Assembly: GCA_039720395.1 (NCBI GenBank)
Contig: CM077820.1
Location: 14,717,848 to 14,781,847 of the forward strand
Direction: 5' to 3'
Source of the DNA: Liquidambar formosana
Lineage: Eukaryota; Streptophyta; Magnoliopsida; Saxifragales; Altingiaceae
Length of the DNA: 64,000 bases
Shown here: positions 1 to 11,083 of the stretch, one piece after another
Position numbering within the stretch: position 1 is the first letter of the stretch
How the letters are laid out: each line of letters opens with the position of its first letter
Position numbers and translations under genes: made by a program
The notes under the pieces: model-generated
What the model saw: only the letters and a program-made list of their open reading frames with translations
Databases searched by the model: none
What the model was told of the DNA's origin: nothing

Positions 1-730
1 CGGCACATTTTTTATAATGGGACTCTGATCATGACAATGTCTTCTTAGGTGGTTTATACTTTATAATGACAATAAAAAAATAACCAATTAAATGCTCATT
101 GAATGCATTAGTTTTCATGGGTTGTCAAGTTTACTAGATCCAATTCTACAATGAGACTACGTTTGTGTCTCGCTAACTCCTAGTTTCAAATTTTTTATTT
201 GTTTTATTTATTTATTCTTTAAACTTGAATGGGGTTTGGAAATGACATGCTGCTTAGTATGCAGGTAGGGTTGGCATATGCAATTATGCACCTTAAAACT
301 GTGCTTTGGTTTGCATGACTTGGTTTGGTTTCAGGAGGTTTTAGATAAAAGTTGGTGTAAGAAACAAAAAAGTGGTTCTCCAATCCTTTATTTTGTTTAT
401 TATCGGCACATTTTTTATAATGGGACTCTGATCATGACAATGTCTTCTTAGGTGGTTTATACTTTATAATGACAATAAAAAAATAACCAATTAAATGCTT
501 ATTGAATGCATTAGTTTTCATGGGTTGTCAAGTTTACTAGATCCAATTCTACAATGAGACTATGTTTGTGTCTCGCTGACTCCTAGTTTCAAATTTTTTA
601 TTTGTTTTATTTATTTATTCTTTAAACTTGAATGGGGTTTGGAAATGACATGCTGCTTAGTATGCAGGTAGGGTTGGCATATGCAATTATGCACCTTAAA
701 ACTATGCTTTGGTTTGCATGACTTGGTTTA
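1..730. repeat. 403-bp-period tandem duplication
   Basis: The sequence from 1 to about 329 recurs at 404 to about 730 with only a few substitutions. The 74 bases between the copies are present once. The left copy begins at or before the window edge. No gene or splice structure is supported here; it looks like duplicated intergenic or intronic AT-rich DNA. Confidence 0.9.
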
Positions 731-1072
731 AATTAATTGACCAAGAGTTATGCAGGGAATTGTTTTTTATTAATTCCATTAGTGCCTTTGTTGCTTTTCC
801 AACTAATATATTCTGAGACCAAAGTTTTAGCCTTTATGTACTACTTGTATTTGTTCGATTCTGAATTCACTTCCTAAACTCGCATCATGTACATGGCAAC
901 CAATGGACAAAGTACGGACAAGAATTCCATTGATTTTCCCAGGTAGATGAAGTATTGCCACAAATTATTGACAAGATATTTTGCAATATTTATGGAAACC
1001 TATTAGCTTGTATTTTTACTATCTAATGACCTATTAATTTATTAAGAATGCCAGTCCCGTCTACAGACTTAG

Positions 1073-1575
1073 TGATGCAGATTGCATCGGCATACACACC
1101 ACGGGTTGTTGGACATCTTGCTGCTGAATCGGGATTCTAATTTATTTAGATATTTTAGGAGTCTTTATTATTATTATTTAATTATTACTTTTAATTTAAT
1201 TTGTTTCCTAAGTAGTTTGATATTTTCTTGTTCTAGTAGAACTAGGTTTTTCTTCTTACTTGTTTTAGTAGAATTAGGTTTTTTTGTTATAATAAAACTA
1301 AGTTGTCTTGTTCTAGTAGAACTAGGGTTTTTTTATTAGTTCTCTATATAAAGGGATATAAGCCTTATGGCAAATAGTGTTAAGTTGATTATTTTCAAAG
1401 ATTAATAATATTGAGAGAGAGAGTTCTCCTTTATTTTCCTACTTTCATGTTCTTGAGAGAATATTGATTGTGGTTGCCTACTATCTGGTATTGTTCTTGC
1501 GACAATCAACAGATTGGTGGAAGCTTGTTTGTTTTTTGGTGAGCTAGTCTCAACCGCGTAATTTCCGCTGCATCA
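1073..1575 (+). repeat. 5' LTR
   Basis: The repeat has TG...CA ends with 8-bp terminal inverted repeats. A TATA-like TATATAAA at about 1345-1352 is a plausible U3 promoter. The LTR holds several copies of a short TTGTTCTAGTAGAACTAGG-type motif. It is 24 bp shorter than the 3' LTR because it has one motif copy fewer. Confidence 0.92.
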
Positions 1576-1577
1576 GT

Positions 1578-1590
1578 TGGTATCAGAGCC
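1578..1590 (+). other. Primer-binding site (initiator Met tRNA)
   Basis: TGGTATCAGAGCC starts 2 bases after the 5' LTR. It is the classical plant LTR-retrotransposon PBS, complementary to the 3' end of tRNA-iMet. Confidence 0.9.
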
Positions 1591-1608
1591 CAGTTCATTC
1601 TTGCCATC

Positions 1609-2589
1609 ATGCCAAGACGAGGAGGAAGACGTGCCGGAAGCCGTGAAGCCAATCTGGAGGTCGTGTATTATCGCGAGGACATGGCCCGAATTAAACAAGA
1701 AATCAAAGATGAGGTACGTGCCCTATTCAAGAGTTATTGTCTTGAGCGGTGTCATAGTCATCGACCTCCATCTCCGCGTTCTATGGACAAAGAGAGTGTT
1801 GAGGATGTTTTGGTTGAGGATGTTTGTGTTGAGGATGTTGTTGTAGAGAATGAAGATTTGAATAAAGTTAAAGAAGGTAAGAATTTTGAAGTCATGGAAA
1901 AATTTTCTTTAAATAATTTTCATGATGCTGAAACTGAAAAATTAGTGGATTTTAATTCTCCACCTATTTTTGATGAATATTATGATGATGATATTAAGCC
2001 AAATATTATTCAAAATTTGGAAGGGCAAAAGGAGGCTATAACCTGTGAGACACGTAATAAAAATTGTTCACGTAATAATTTTTGTTGTCGTGTTAAACTA
2101 TTTAGTGATTTTCAAGAGGATGAAGTTTTTTTCGTTGAAGAACTGAAGCGTTATGATTTTTTTGGAATTGAAAATATTTGTTCTATTGTTAATTCTCTAC
2201 GGCTGAAGATTTTGAATGAGATGAAGGGTGAAGAGAAAATTTTTTTTGTTATGAAATTTTGGGAAAATAAATTTTGGAGGCAATTGAAACAAAAAAAGTT
2301 CTCAAAGTATTTATTCAGTTGGAGTGGTCGACATCAATACTTCTGTGAAGCCAACCCGCAGAGTTCGGGGACGAATTCTCTCCAAACAGGAGAGAATAGG
2401 GAGAATGATGCAAGGTGTGGAACGATCACTTTTGTGCAACTGAACCATTGCGGATCAAGCACTCCATCCTTGATATCAGCAGTTACAAGTGTGGTGGTAG
2501 TAGTCGTACTCATAGTTTGCTTGATGTCAAGCACTTGGTTCCTTATCATGAAGATAGCTCCGAGGATGAGGCTACGAATTCGAAGGTGA
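1609..2589 (+). CDS. gag-like ORF of the LTR element, 326 aa
   Basis: The ATG lies 19 bases after the PBS, where gag starts in plant LTR elements. The N-terminus is basic (MPRRGGRRAG), followed by a charged helix-prone stretch (residues 20-45) and acidic VEDV repeats (residues 60-80). The middle is rich in Lys, Glu and Phe. No CCHC zinc knuckle and no DTG, YxDD or integrase motifs are seen. The last 85 residues translate sequence that includes a duplicated 3'-end segment of the element, so the true protein may end differently. It could be a degraded gag that retained an open frame rather than a working capsid protein. Confidence 0.55.
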   Translation: MPRRGGRRAGSREANLEVVYYREDMARIKQEIKDEVRALFKSYCLERCHSHRPPSPRSMDKESVEDVLVEDVCVEDVVVENEDLNKVKEGKNFEVMEKFSLNNFHDAETEKLVDFNSPPIFDEYYDDDIKPNIIQNLEGQKEAITCETRNKNCSRNNFCCRVKLFSDFQEDEVFFVEELKRYDFFGIENICSIVNSLRLKILNEMKGEEKIFFVMKFWENKFWRQLKQKKFSKYLFSWSGRHQYFCEANPQSSGTNSLQTGENRENDARCGTITFVQLNHCGSSTPSLISAVTSVVVVVVLIVCLMSSTWFLIMKIAPRMRLRIRR

Positions 2590-2602
2590 ATTCTCTCCAA
2601 AC

Positions 2603-2611
2603 AGGGGAGAA
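2603..2611 (+). other. Polypurine tract
   Basis: AGGGGAGAA lies directly before the 3' LTR and is the expected plus-strand primer. A near copy of the surrounding segment (TTCTCTCCAAACAGGAGAGAA) lies about 215 bp upstream at 2377-2398. Confidence 0.8.
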
Positions 2612-3138
2612 TGATGCAGATTGCATCGGCATACACACCACGGGCTGTCGGACATCTTGCTGTTGAATCGGGATTCTAATTTATTTAGATATTTTAGGAG
2701 TCTTTATTATTATTATTTAATTATTGCTTTTAATTTAATTTGTTTCCTAGGTAGTTTGATATTTTCTTGTTCTAGTAGAACTAGGTTGTCTTGTTCTAGT
2801 AGAACTAGGTTTTTCTTCTTACTTGTTTTAGTAGAATTAGGTTTTTTTGTTATAATAAAACTAAGTTGTCTTATTCTAGTAGAACTAGGTTTTTCTTATT
2901 AGTTCTCTATATAAAGGGATATAAGCCTTATGGAAAATAGTGTTAAGTTGATTATTTTCAAAGATTAATAATATTGAGAGAGAGAGTTCTCCTTTATTTT
3001 CCTACTTTCATGTTCTTGAGAGAATATTGATTGTGGTTGCCTACTATCTGGCATTGTTCTTGCGATAATCAACAGATTGGTGGAAGCTTGTTTGTTTTTT
3101 GGTGAGCTAGTCTCAACCGCGTAATTTTCGCTGCATCA
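2612..3138 (+). repeat. 3' LTR
   Basis: Near-identical to the 5' LTR apart from a 24-bp extra motif copy and scattered substitutions. High similarity of the two LTRs suggests a fairly recent insertion. TATATAAA lies at about 2907-2914. Confidence 0.92.
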
Positions 3139-4457
3139 CTTAGACTGGTGTGGGTGTAGCAACCCTAGATGGGCGATCCATCAGTTTTGACCAAAAGTGC
3201 TTTACTCATCAATTAAGGGCTGGTTTGTGAACTTTTTGGCTGGTTCCATTTGTACTTTCTGACTCCTATTATGGAATGAGAAATTTTATCACCTTGGCAC
3301 CAGGTGTTTGATAAGTTTTAATAGTGAAATACCAATTAACCTTGCTTCAGAATCTTTTTTATCAACAAACTTGGGCTGATTCTGACATTTAGTTGCTTAT
3401 GCTGCCATATTAACGTAATAGCCTTTGTTGATAATATTTGATTGATAACAGTTCATATTGCCATATTAATAAGTTGAGATTTTTGTATAAAGTGATAACA
3501 TTTTTTTTTAATAAAGCCGAAGCTCAGTTAGAGAATTATCTTTGTTTTCTAAACCTTGAATAGTGGCCCAATATGTCTAAGTGATGTCAGTTGCTCCTGC
3601 ATACTGCCATAATACCTTGTGTAACTATATTGTAAGTGATAACATATATAGTTATCTTTTGGAAATCCCATATGCATATATATATATATATACATTGAGA
3701 ATATGTTTACACTTGATAACTAGTGGTGCTAATCACTTTTATTTTTTCATTGTTTTATTTGACAGGCATAGAATCGTGGTTTCTTACACGCAATGTTAAA
3801 AGTTGGAATTCTTGACAACAAATTTGGTTGGAGACTTATGATTTTTAGGGATTTACTAGGGCTGCATTTGTTTTAAACCTTTTTTTCTTTGGGATTTTTT
3901 ATATTTTGCTGGAGCTATATTTTTCTGATTTTTAATTTCTGTTTAGGCTAGTGCTTTGGGAATTTTTGTTAGAGACTTATGAGTTTTATGGATCTGCTTG
4001 AAGCTACTTTTGTTTTAAATTTTAAATTTTGGGATTTTTTTTTTCTATTTTTCTGTAGTTATATTTCTTTGATTTTCAATTTTTGTTTATGGTGGTTGCA
4101 TGGTTTTTTTTTGGATTATGGTCCATACAATGTGGGGAATGAGAAATTGAGAATTGCCATTATGTTGACCTTACACAGTTTTTTATTGTTTGTGAATTTT
4201 GCCCACTAATCTACATGTTTAAAGTACTTATTGGGGCGGGGATGGTTAAAAAAAGCAAAACCGCGAACGGTTTTTGGGGTGGGGATGGGATAAAAAAGTC
4301 ACATATCAATTCGAGGATGGAGCATTAAAAAACTGGTCCCACTTTGCCCCGTTGCCATCCTTAATGATGATGATTGGTTAATTTGATATTAATTTCTTTG
4401 TTAAGTTTAGATATTAGAGATTTCTCATATTTTTCTAGTTGATAAATTGGAAGTTAA

Positions 4458-4745
4458 GTTGTACAGGTTTTATTGACAAGTTGATAACTTGGGATGTCCT
4501 GTTTACAAATGGGATCATGCCGAATTTTTCATTGGATTTTGTTCTGTTTAAAGTGATGGAGTATATTTTTGATATGCATGTGATTTATTAGTTATGTCAT
4601 AATGAAATCGGAATCTTGCATGGGTAATGAGGTTGTGATTGGATAGTTTTGTGAGTTGTACAGGTTTTTTTTTGTTAAGTCGATAACTTGGGATGTCCTG
4701 TTTACAGATGGTACTATGTCGGATTTTTTTATTGGATTTTGGACA
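4458..4745. repeat. Diverged direct duplication
   Basis: A stretch of about 85 bp starting at GTACAGG (4461) and containing GATAACTTGGGATGTCCTG recurs from 4658 to about 4740, with about 110 bp of unrelated sequence between. Older than the 105-bp duplication next to it. Confidence 0.8.
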
Positions 4746-4896
4746 TGAAGTAAATGGTTAATGTAGCCTGATTGTTCGTTTCGATGGTACAAATCTTGCT
4801 AAATAAAGCAATGAGTTTTGTATAAAACATTTTGAAAGACATTGAGACTTTGGGTATGGAATATAAAAAAGTAACATATAATTCGGATTACTTTCC

Positions 4897-5106
4897 TAAC
4901 TTGATGGAAATGATCGAAAATTTGATTCGCTAGGGTAAAGCACATGTGGATATGATACACCATGTGAGCAAATGCATAAAGAAATAATGGATGGCATCGA
5001 GTAACTTGATGGAAATGATCGAAAATTTGATTCGCTAGGGTAAAGCACATGTGGATATGATACACAACGTGAGCAAATGCATAAAGAAATAATGGATGGC
5101 ACCGAG
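4897..5106. repeat. 105-bp tandem duplication
   Basis: Two adjoining copies (4897-5001 and 5002-5106) differ at only a few positions. The 105-bp length keeps minus-strand frames open across both copies, but the translation resembles no known family. Confidence 0.9.
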
Positions 5107-6199
5107 TCAATATGCAGGAATAATAGCATAGAGAAGAATGTGGAATTAATCCCTTATTGGATAAAATCCTGTTTATCAAATATTAATTTTGATCATGTTA
5201 TTTTTTATTTTTAAGTTGTTTTATAAGCCCTAAATGTGAATAGTAGCTTTGACAATAGGGGTGGAATCATATTGTTTATTGCAGTTGTGATCACTATATG
5301 CTTATTTATTTTTAAGAAGAGAATAGCATAGCTGTAATTAAGTGTGGAAGATGGAAAGGCAATGGAAAGGTAATGTTTTTTTAAAAAAAGTTGGTTGATT
5401 GCCATAGTTTAGGAAATGGCCAGCTCAAGGTCGTTGATCAGCCTAATGCAACATAGATTCCCTCAATTGGCATTTAAAAAAAAAAAAACAAAAAAACACA
5501 TGCTTCAAACAATTTTAATATCTTCACTTATTTTCAAATGACTTAGGTGTATTCTTGGCTTTCTTAATTGCTTGTAATTAAATAATGTTTTTTGAGAATT
5601 TGCATTTGCAACACAAAATGGCCGTTTTTTTATTTTATTTTATTTTTTGGTGATGGGAAAAATAATGTAATCAACTTGCATTAATTCCATGTGTGGAAGT
5701 AATAAATTATATTTTTTCTCAATAGTTAGTTTTTTTTTTTTTTTTTAAATGTGACAATAATTTTCTAATCAAGTTGCATTGATGCTGGCAGCAAGGAGAG
5801 CAATAAGGAGGTCAAGCCTTAGTAAGATTTGGGTTCAGCTTGGGCGACAATATCAAGCCAATTTAATGTAGACCTCAAAAATTGTTCTGTTGGCCTCAGG
5901 GGTCCATGATATGCTGCTGTTATTTAGTTTTTATTTTTTTGCTAGAGTGGATATTTATTTAAGGCCTGGGATAGGCTATTGTTCATCCTAAATTAAAAAA
6001 CCAAAAACCAAAAGGAAAAAAACAATGGTACCCATCAGGTCCTGCTTTCCTTGTTGTAAAAGGTTTTAACTTCTGATCTCAATGCTCAACAAAATGAAGG
6101 ATTACCTTTTAGAGCTAGGCCAAACTTGCAAAACGAACCCAAATTTGGAGAACATATTTTAAAATCACGGGAAAAGAAGGCCAAGAAGTCGTGCAGGAG

Positions 6200-6600
6200 G
6201 TAAAGCACCAAAATCGTGGCGCAGAGGCACGACTTTAGTAAAATCCTACTACCAGGCACGATTTTGTGTCAAACATACACTGTCCAATGTGGTAAAAATA
6301 AACGAGTCAAAATCATGTTGGGCCACCATGAGTTACCCCAAAATCGTGATGGCCCACCACGATTCTGGGCTTCACATAAGGAAGGTACACAGACTGATTT
6401 GGGCGTATAAAATGGGCCAAAATCGTGTTGGGCCACCACGATTTACCTCAAAATCGTGATGGGCCATTACGATTTTGGGCTTCACCTATGCACCCGTATA
6501 CGTGCTGACTGGGGGTATAAAATGGGCCAAAATCGTGTTGGGCCACCACGATTTTGCAGCATTGTGGTGGCCCACCACGATTAACCTTAGTTTTGGAAAT
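6200..6600. repeat. Tandem/inverted repeat with AATCGTG...CACGATT pairs
   Basis: At least three imperfect units carry CCAAAATCGTG(T/A)TGGGCCACCACGATT-like cores. The phrase TATAAAATGGGCC recurs at 6406 and 6516, giving a period of about 110 bp. Within each unit AATCGTG and CACGATT are inverted, so each can fold into short hairpins. The region is clearly higher in GC than its flanks. Family not recognised. Confidence 0.75.
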
Positions 6601-7436
6601 AAGTTTTCTTTTGCCACATCTATCGACTAAAGTTGGTCGTTGACCACATATGTGGAAAAGACCCTTTTCCCTAGCATTAGTCACAATTGCATATTCGAAA
6701 CTTTGTTTTTTTCTTTTTGTTAAGTAAAAATTTTATTAAAAACCTAAAAAGGAAGTAAGAGAGCAAAAGCTATAAGGAAAGGGTATCCAAACTTTTGGGA
6801 AACTAAGTTCTTTTCTAAAAGAAGAGAAAATGTAAGCACAAAAAGAAGTTTTAAAAACCATCAGAACTTACCTCAATCTAGTTCCATTTCTACACCGGGT
6901 TGTACTGGGGCCTCGGTAGGTGTAGAAATGGAATTGGACTGGGGTAACTATTTTAATGTAAGTTCGATTTTGTACAATTTCCCATACAAAATTATTAAAT
7001 TTATTAGATGTAACTATTGAATCAATTAAATTGATGTGTTTGAAACTAAAAATTTGTAAGATTTAAATATTTTGTGACTAAAATTCAATCACAATTGACT
7101 TAAAAGTAATTGTTTTCATGTAACTGTTTTTCTGTGGGTTCAGTATATACTTCAGTTACAAGTAAATGTTTGCCCAGATTTAATTTAATTTAATTTTTTT
7201 TTTTGGAAAAATTTAGGGAAAAGACTCATGATGAATATAAAATTATGTATTAAAAAAAAAAAAAAAAACAGTTACATTGATTATATTTAACTTTCTAAGA
7301 GAACCTTTTGCTACATAATATGAAGGGGTAATATTGTCTGAAAATATCTAAGAGGGACCTTTGTTTACATAAGATTTTATGATAGACTTATACCTGCACA
7401 AGTCCAACTTTATGGACTTGTGGCCAAAGTCCCCTT

Positions 7437-7846
7437 AATATAATCCAAAACCCAACATGATAACCATATCTAACATAATAAGCCTCTCATAAAATCATCA
7501 ATAGTTTTAACACACTAACAACATTCATCACATTAACAAGTATCTCAAGAAGCCACTATCAGCATCACCTGGAGGGCGCCATGTCCCTTGTAGAACCTGG
7601 AAAAAGAGAAGGATGAGCCATCACCCATAAGAAACATTTTTGTAATTGTATACCAAAGTTTCGAAGAAAGCTAGAACAATTTAATATAATATATATAATA
7701 CTTGATTTTCAAATTATAGTCAACTCACACCAAAACAAGTTTAAGGTCTAAGGACAATTCTCATTTCATAAAGCCATAACCACTGTAATTAAAAACCCTT
7801 TCCAATTTATTCATTCATTCACTTGAATGCAACATATGATATGTAG
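7437..7846 (-). pseudogene. Orphan RLP 3' UTR exon and intron end (lost receptor copy)
   Basis: This segment matches the downstream exon and adjoining intron of the three RLP genes (19640-20100, 39950-40430, 61190-61600). On the minus strand it keeps the intron end TCTCTTTTTCCAG with the exon starting at 7596 and the GTTCTACAAGGG exon start. The matching intron sequence runs up to about 7846. There it jumps into the intergenic block that normally lies upstream of an RLP. No LRR coding sequence remains, so it looks like a receptor copy removed by deletion. The homology is visible directly; the deletion is inference. Confidence 0.7.
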
Positions 7847-10480
7847 CACTAGCACAGCAACCAATGTGCATTCCCTAAAATCTCAATTTACCATGCTTTG
7901 ACAGATTTATGTGAATATTCATAGTGTATTGTACTCTCTGCGTTTATGCTGATGAGGTATTAATTAAAGCATGCATGTGACCTAAAGGTGGATTGCTGCA
8001 ATAAAAATTTTAATTAGAAAATTAAGATTAAGAATATATACTTGGTGTATTTTTTTATGCCCAAATAAATTGGACACAAAGTCCTGCAATATTTACTAGT
8101 GGTACAAAGACTAATCTATCCCTTTTACTTTTTCTCTCCAATCAACGCCTCAAAGTTTTGCTAAAACATTGTTACATGATGGCAATCCTCCAGGACCAAC
8201 CACCAAGTGTAGTCATATTGAATCCTATAGCTTATCGTTTACCCGTGAGGATTGGGGCAATAATGAAGTCGATCAGTCAATATATGTGACTGAAATAGCA
8301 CATCAATGACATGAACTTGTCGGATATGGCAATACAAGTGATATTTCATGCTCGGCCATACAAAGTGCTTAGTCTAAATATTGGGTATTTGGGTTGGATT
8401 TGATCGGCAATGTTATCCTGTTGCACTGTTATTCATGTTTGGTCATGATCTTCACTGAACGATTCTGATTAATGAATTAATTTGCCTCCTTTTTTGGTTG
8501 GATGGGACATGATCGGTAACAAAAGAGAGTAGCTATTGCCACCACAAAATTTCTTGAGCACCCTAACTTATTTTAAACATTTCAATTTCAAGGTTTTATG
8601 AAAAATATTAGAAGTTTTCACGAAAGCTGACCACGCGGTCCATTAGAAAACATATATTAAACAACATAATTATAGAATTTTTTTTCTCCAAAATCTATCA
8701 TTTAAGTGGATTTTTTGATCATTTTTCATAAAAATTTCTGTAAAATGAAACAAAAATTGTAAATGCCATTTCTTTCAACAACGACTAGTTCTCAAAAGTA
8801 AACATGAGAATTTTATGGTTTTCCAAAGATTATGCAGTTGTGTCAAGGAGAATGATGATTTGTTTTCCTTTCTTTTTCTAGTTTTGATATCGGGGATGGT
8901 GGGTTAACTTTTATTACTTCAAGGAAGAATCGTAGTCAAAATAACAACGCAAACTCTATGAAAGGAAAAAGGCTATCAATTCATTGCAATAGTTGATGTC
9001 TCATTAGTCATGATTTTGATATAAAGCTAGATTTAGCCGTGTGAAGCGGGCAGAGACTTTATGAGGCTAGTCAAGGTGTGGGGGAGGAAACTTCCCCAAA
9101 TGAAATCAAATTATATAACGGGTTACAATTTGGGACTAGTGGGTGGCAAAATATAGAAATAGAATCACATTTAGATGGGTTTTTAAATAGTAACAGTTTT
9201 GCGAAAATTAAAATTAGGTTAATCGGATGAGTCTTAATCATTCGATTCGCATGATGCATTTTTTCTAAAAATTCTATCGGAAAAATCAAACTAATGCACT
9301 AAACCCATCAATTAATGGATGCTGATCATTAATTTCCTGCAACTGACGGGGTGGAATTCTATGGTCACTTAGCCAAACTTGAGGTGTGCTCAAACCCTTG
9401 GACCAAGATTTTGTGTGATACAAATCAAAAAAAATGATCAAGGTAGCGCTAGCACCGCAACCAATGGCCATCCCTTGAGCTCTCAATTTACAAAGCCTTG
9501 ATAGATATATCTAACTGAAAAGTTCGAAAAAAGGAGTGATTCATTGTGTAAATATTGTACTCTCTGCGTTTTGTGCTAAAGAAGTAGCTATTAAGCATGA
9601 GACCTACCAGTGGATTGTTCCAATAAAAAGTTTAGCCACTAAAATAAGATTAAGAATACTTGGTGTAGTTTTGACGCCCAAATAAAGTGGACCCTAAAAT
9701 CCACCAATACTAGCTAGTGGTACAAACTACCAAGACATGGGAGCGCAGAAAAAAAAAAACACAAAAAACAAAAAACAAAAAGACTTTTGCCCACTATTAA
9801 TCTCATGAACGTCTTGCTTTTGGCAATACCACAATTGTGCAAATGCACACTGTTACAAAATTTTGTCACACGGCGTGTGGCAGAGACCCCTGTTGATCTC
9901 CCTTAGCAGCCTAGTTTTTCCCCATTGCATGCTACTTTTCCCATTACAATCTAAAACAAAATCAAATGCTCCAAATTATTAATCCTGCTGGTCTTGTGCA
10001 CTTGATTTACTTGAAGAAACCATCCATCAATATTGAAGGTACAAATTTAAACCTTGAATTAGAATATTTGAAAAGGCTTGAGTCATCATTGTAGTTGATG
10101 TTATAGGATCCATTCTTACAAATTCATAAAATGCCATTATTTTGAATTCCTACTCGTATTTGTGATGAAGGCCATCATTTTCTTCGATTTATTAATTTAA
10201 GGTGATGCATTTGCACTTTCAATATTATATAAAACTTGTTGAATTATTTAATTTCGAATTAGACACCCAAACAGGTCCTTAGTGATTCCCATTCATTTTT
10301 GTTGTTGACGTGACAAATTTCTAAGGTCACTTGGCCAAACCTGAGCCATGCTCACACTCCAGTCGTGGCAACGTTTGTCTCCGTTGTGACATATGCCATT
10401 AAATGGTCCAGTTAGCAAGGCAGTCCCCTCAATATATTCCAAATTTTAATAATCTTGTTGATTATTTCTTACCTTATAAA
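7847..10480. repeat. Old copy of the RLP intergenic block
   Basis: Pieces match the 25.2-28.2 kb and 30.8-39.8 kb blocks in the same order. Examples are the ACCAATG...CTCAATTTACCATGC segment (7863-7900), the GGATTGGGGCA...GAAGTCGATCA segment (8248-8340), and the TGGGTTTTTAAATAGTAACA segment (9176-9196). The CACACGGCGTGTG segment (9867-9880) and the CTTGGCCAAACCTGAGCCATG segment (10330-10350) also match. It is more diverged and rearranged than the other copies. No gene is seen within it. Confidence 0.65.
10030..10283. mobile_element. Truncated MITE related to the one at 46065
   Basis: The right end (TTGTTGAATTATTTAATTTCGAATT...ACACCCAAACAGGTCC, 10227-10283) matches the terminal repeat of the element at 46065-46362, as does internal sequence such as CACCTTGAATTA-like. 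The left terminal repeat is missing. Confidence 0.6.
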
Positions 10481-11083
10481 TCAACAATTATTTGAAAGGA
10501 TTTATTTAATTTCTTAATATTAGTTTTTAAACTCATTCAATTCTCAATTGTTATGGTCAATGGCATATAGTCAAGTGACATTTGTTTCAATTGTTAAGTA
10601 AGTGTTTTTGGATTCCAACTCATAAATGAATATTGATGCTCATTTATTGATACCAAGCAGAATTAAGGGTAAAAGAATATTCTATAGATTATAAAAAAAA
10701 AAAAATTAAAAAAAAAAATTGAAATTCTCAGTCGTCATGAGGCTTTTGCACTCATGGCACTTTTACTTGTCATATTGACGAGGAGCACGAGTGAGTCTTC
10801 CATATAATTGTGACACAATGTCGTGATGTCATAGGCCAATAAGAATCAAGAAAAGTGAGATGATGAGATAAAAAGTATTCGGACAATCCCATTTTGATTG
10901 ATCCCTTTTGGCCTGTGAAACCACATCAGTCGTATCATAATAATATGGAAGTTTTTCTTGTGGAACACTCATGTATGGTACGGAAGTGAATGTAGGGTGG
11001 CAAAAAACAGGGATGGGTCTGGGCCATACATGTAACCAAGTTTTGATACCCTAAAGTCCTAAACCCTCTCCTATTTTCTTAGT

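Larger units (their letters stand above)
1073..3138 (+). mobile_element. Complete non-autonomous LTR retrotransposon, 2.07 kb
   Basis: Two long direct repeats (503 and 527 bp) start with TGATGCAG and end with CTGCATCA. They are flanked by a perfect 5-bp target duplication, CTTAG, at 1068-1072 and 3139-3143. A primer-binding site complementary to initiator methionine tRNA lies 2 bases after the 5' LTR, and a purine tract abuts the 3' LTR. The internal region is only 1,036 bp. It carries one gag-like ORF and no visible protease, reverse transcriptase, RNase H or integrase. This fits small gag-only LTR elements that need enzymes from a partner. Superfamily is not provable; the PBS and 3' end resemble plant Ty3/gypsy elements. 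Confidence 0.93.
3144..6190. other. AT-rich stretch without a supportable gene
   Basis: Poly(T) tracts, a short (TA)n run near 3675 and scattered stops in all frames. Two local duplications are listed separately. No domain, splice framework or RNA gene is recognised. Confidence 0.6.

Noticed and set aside
940..1072. Exon-like piece after TTTTCCCAG (VDEVLPQIIDKIF)
   Set aside because: A plausible acceptor and 20 open codons, but no partner exon or recognisable family; too short to call.
4799..5179. 126-codon minus-strand frame as a gene
   Set aside because: Open only because of a 105-bp duplication divisible by three; composition is that of AT-rich non-coding DNA.
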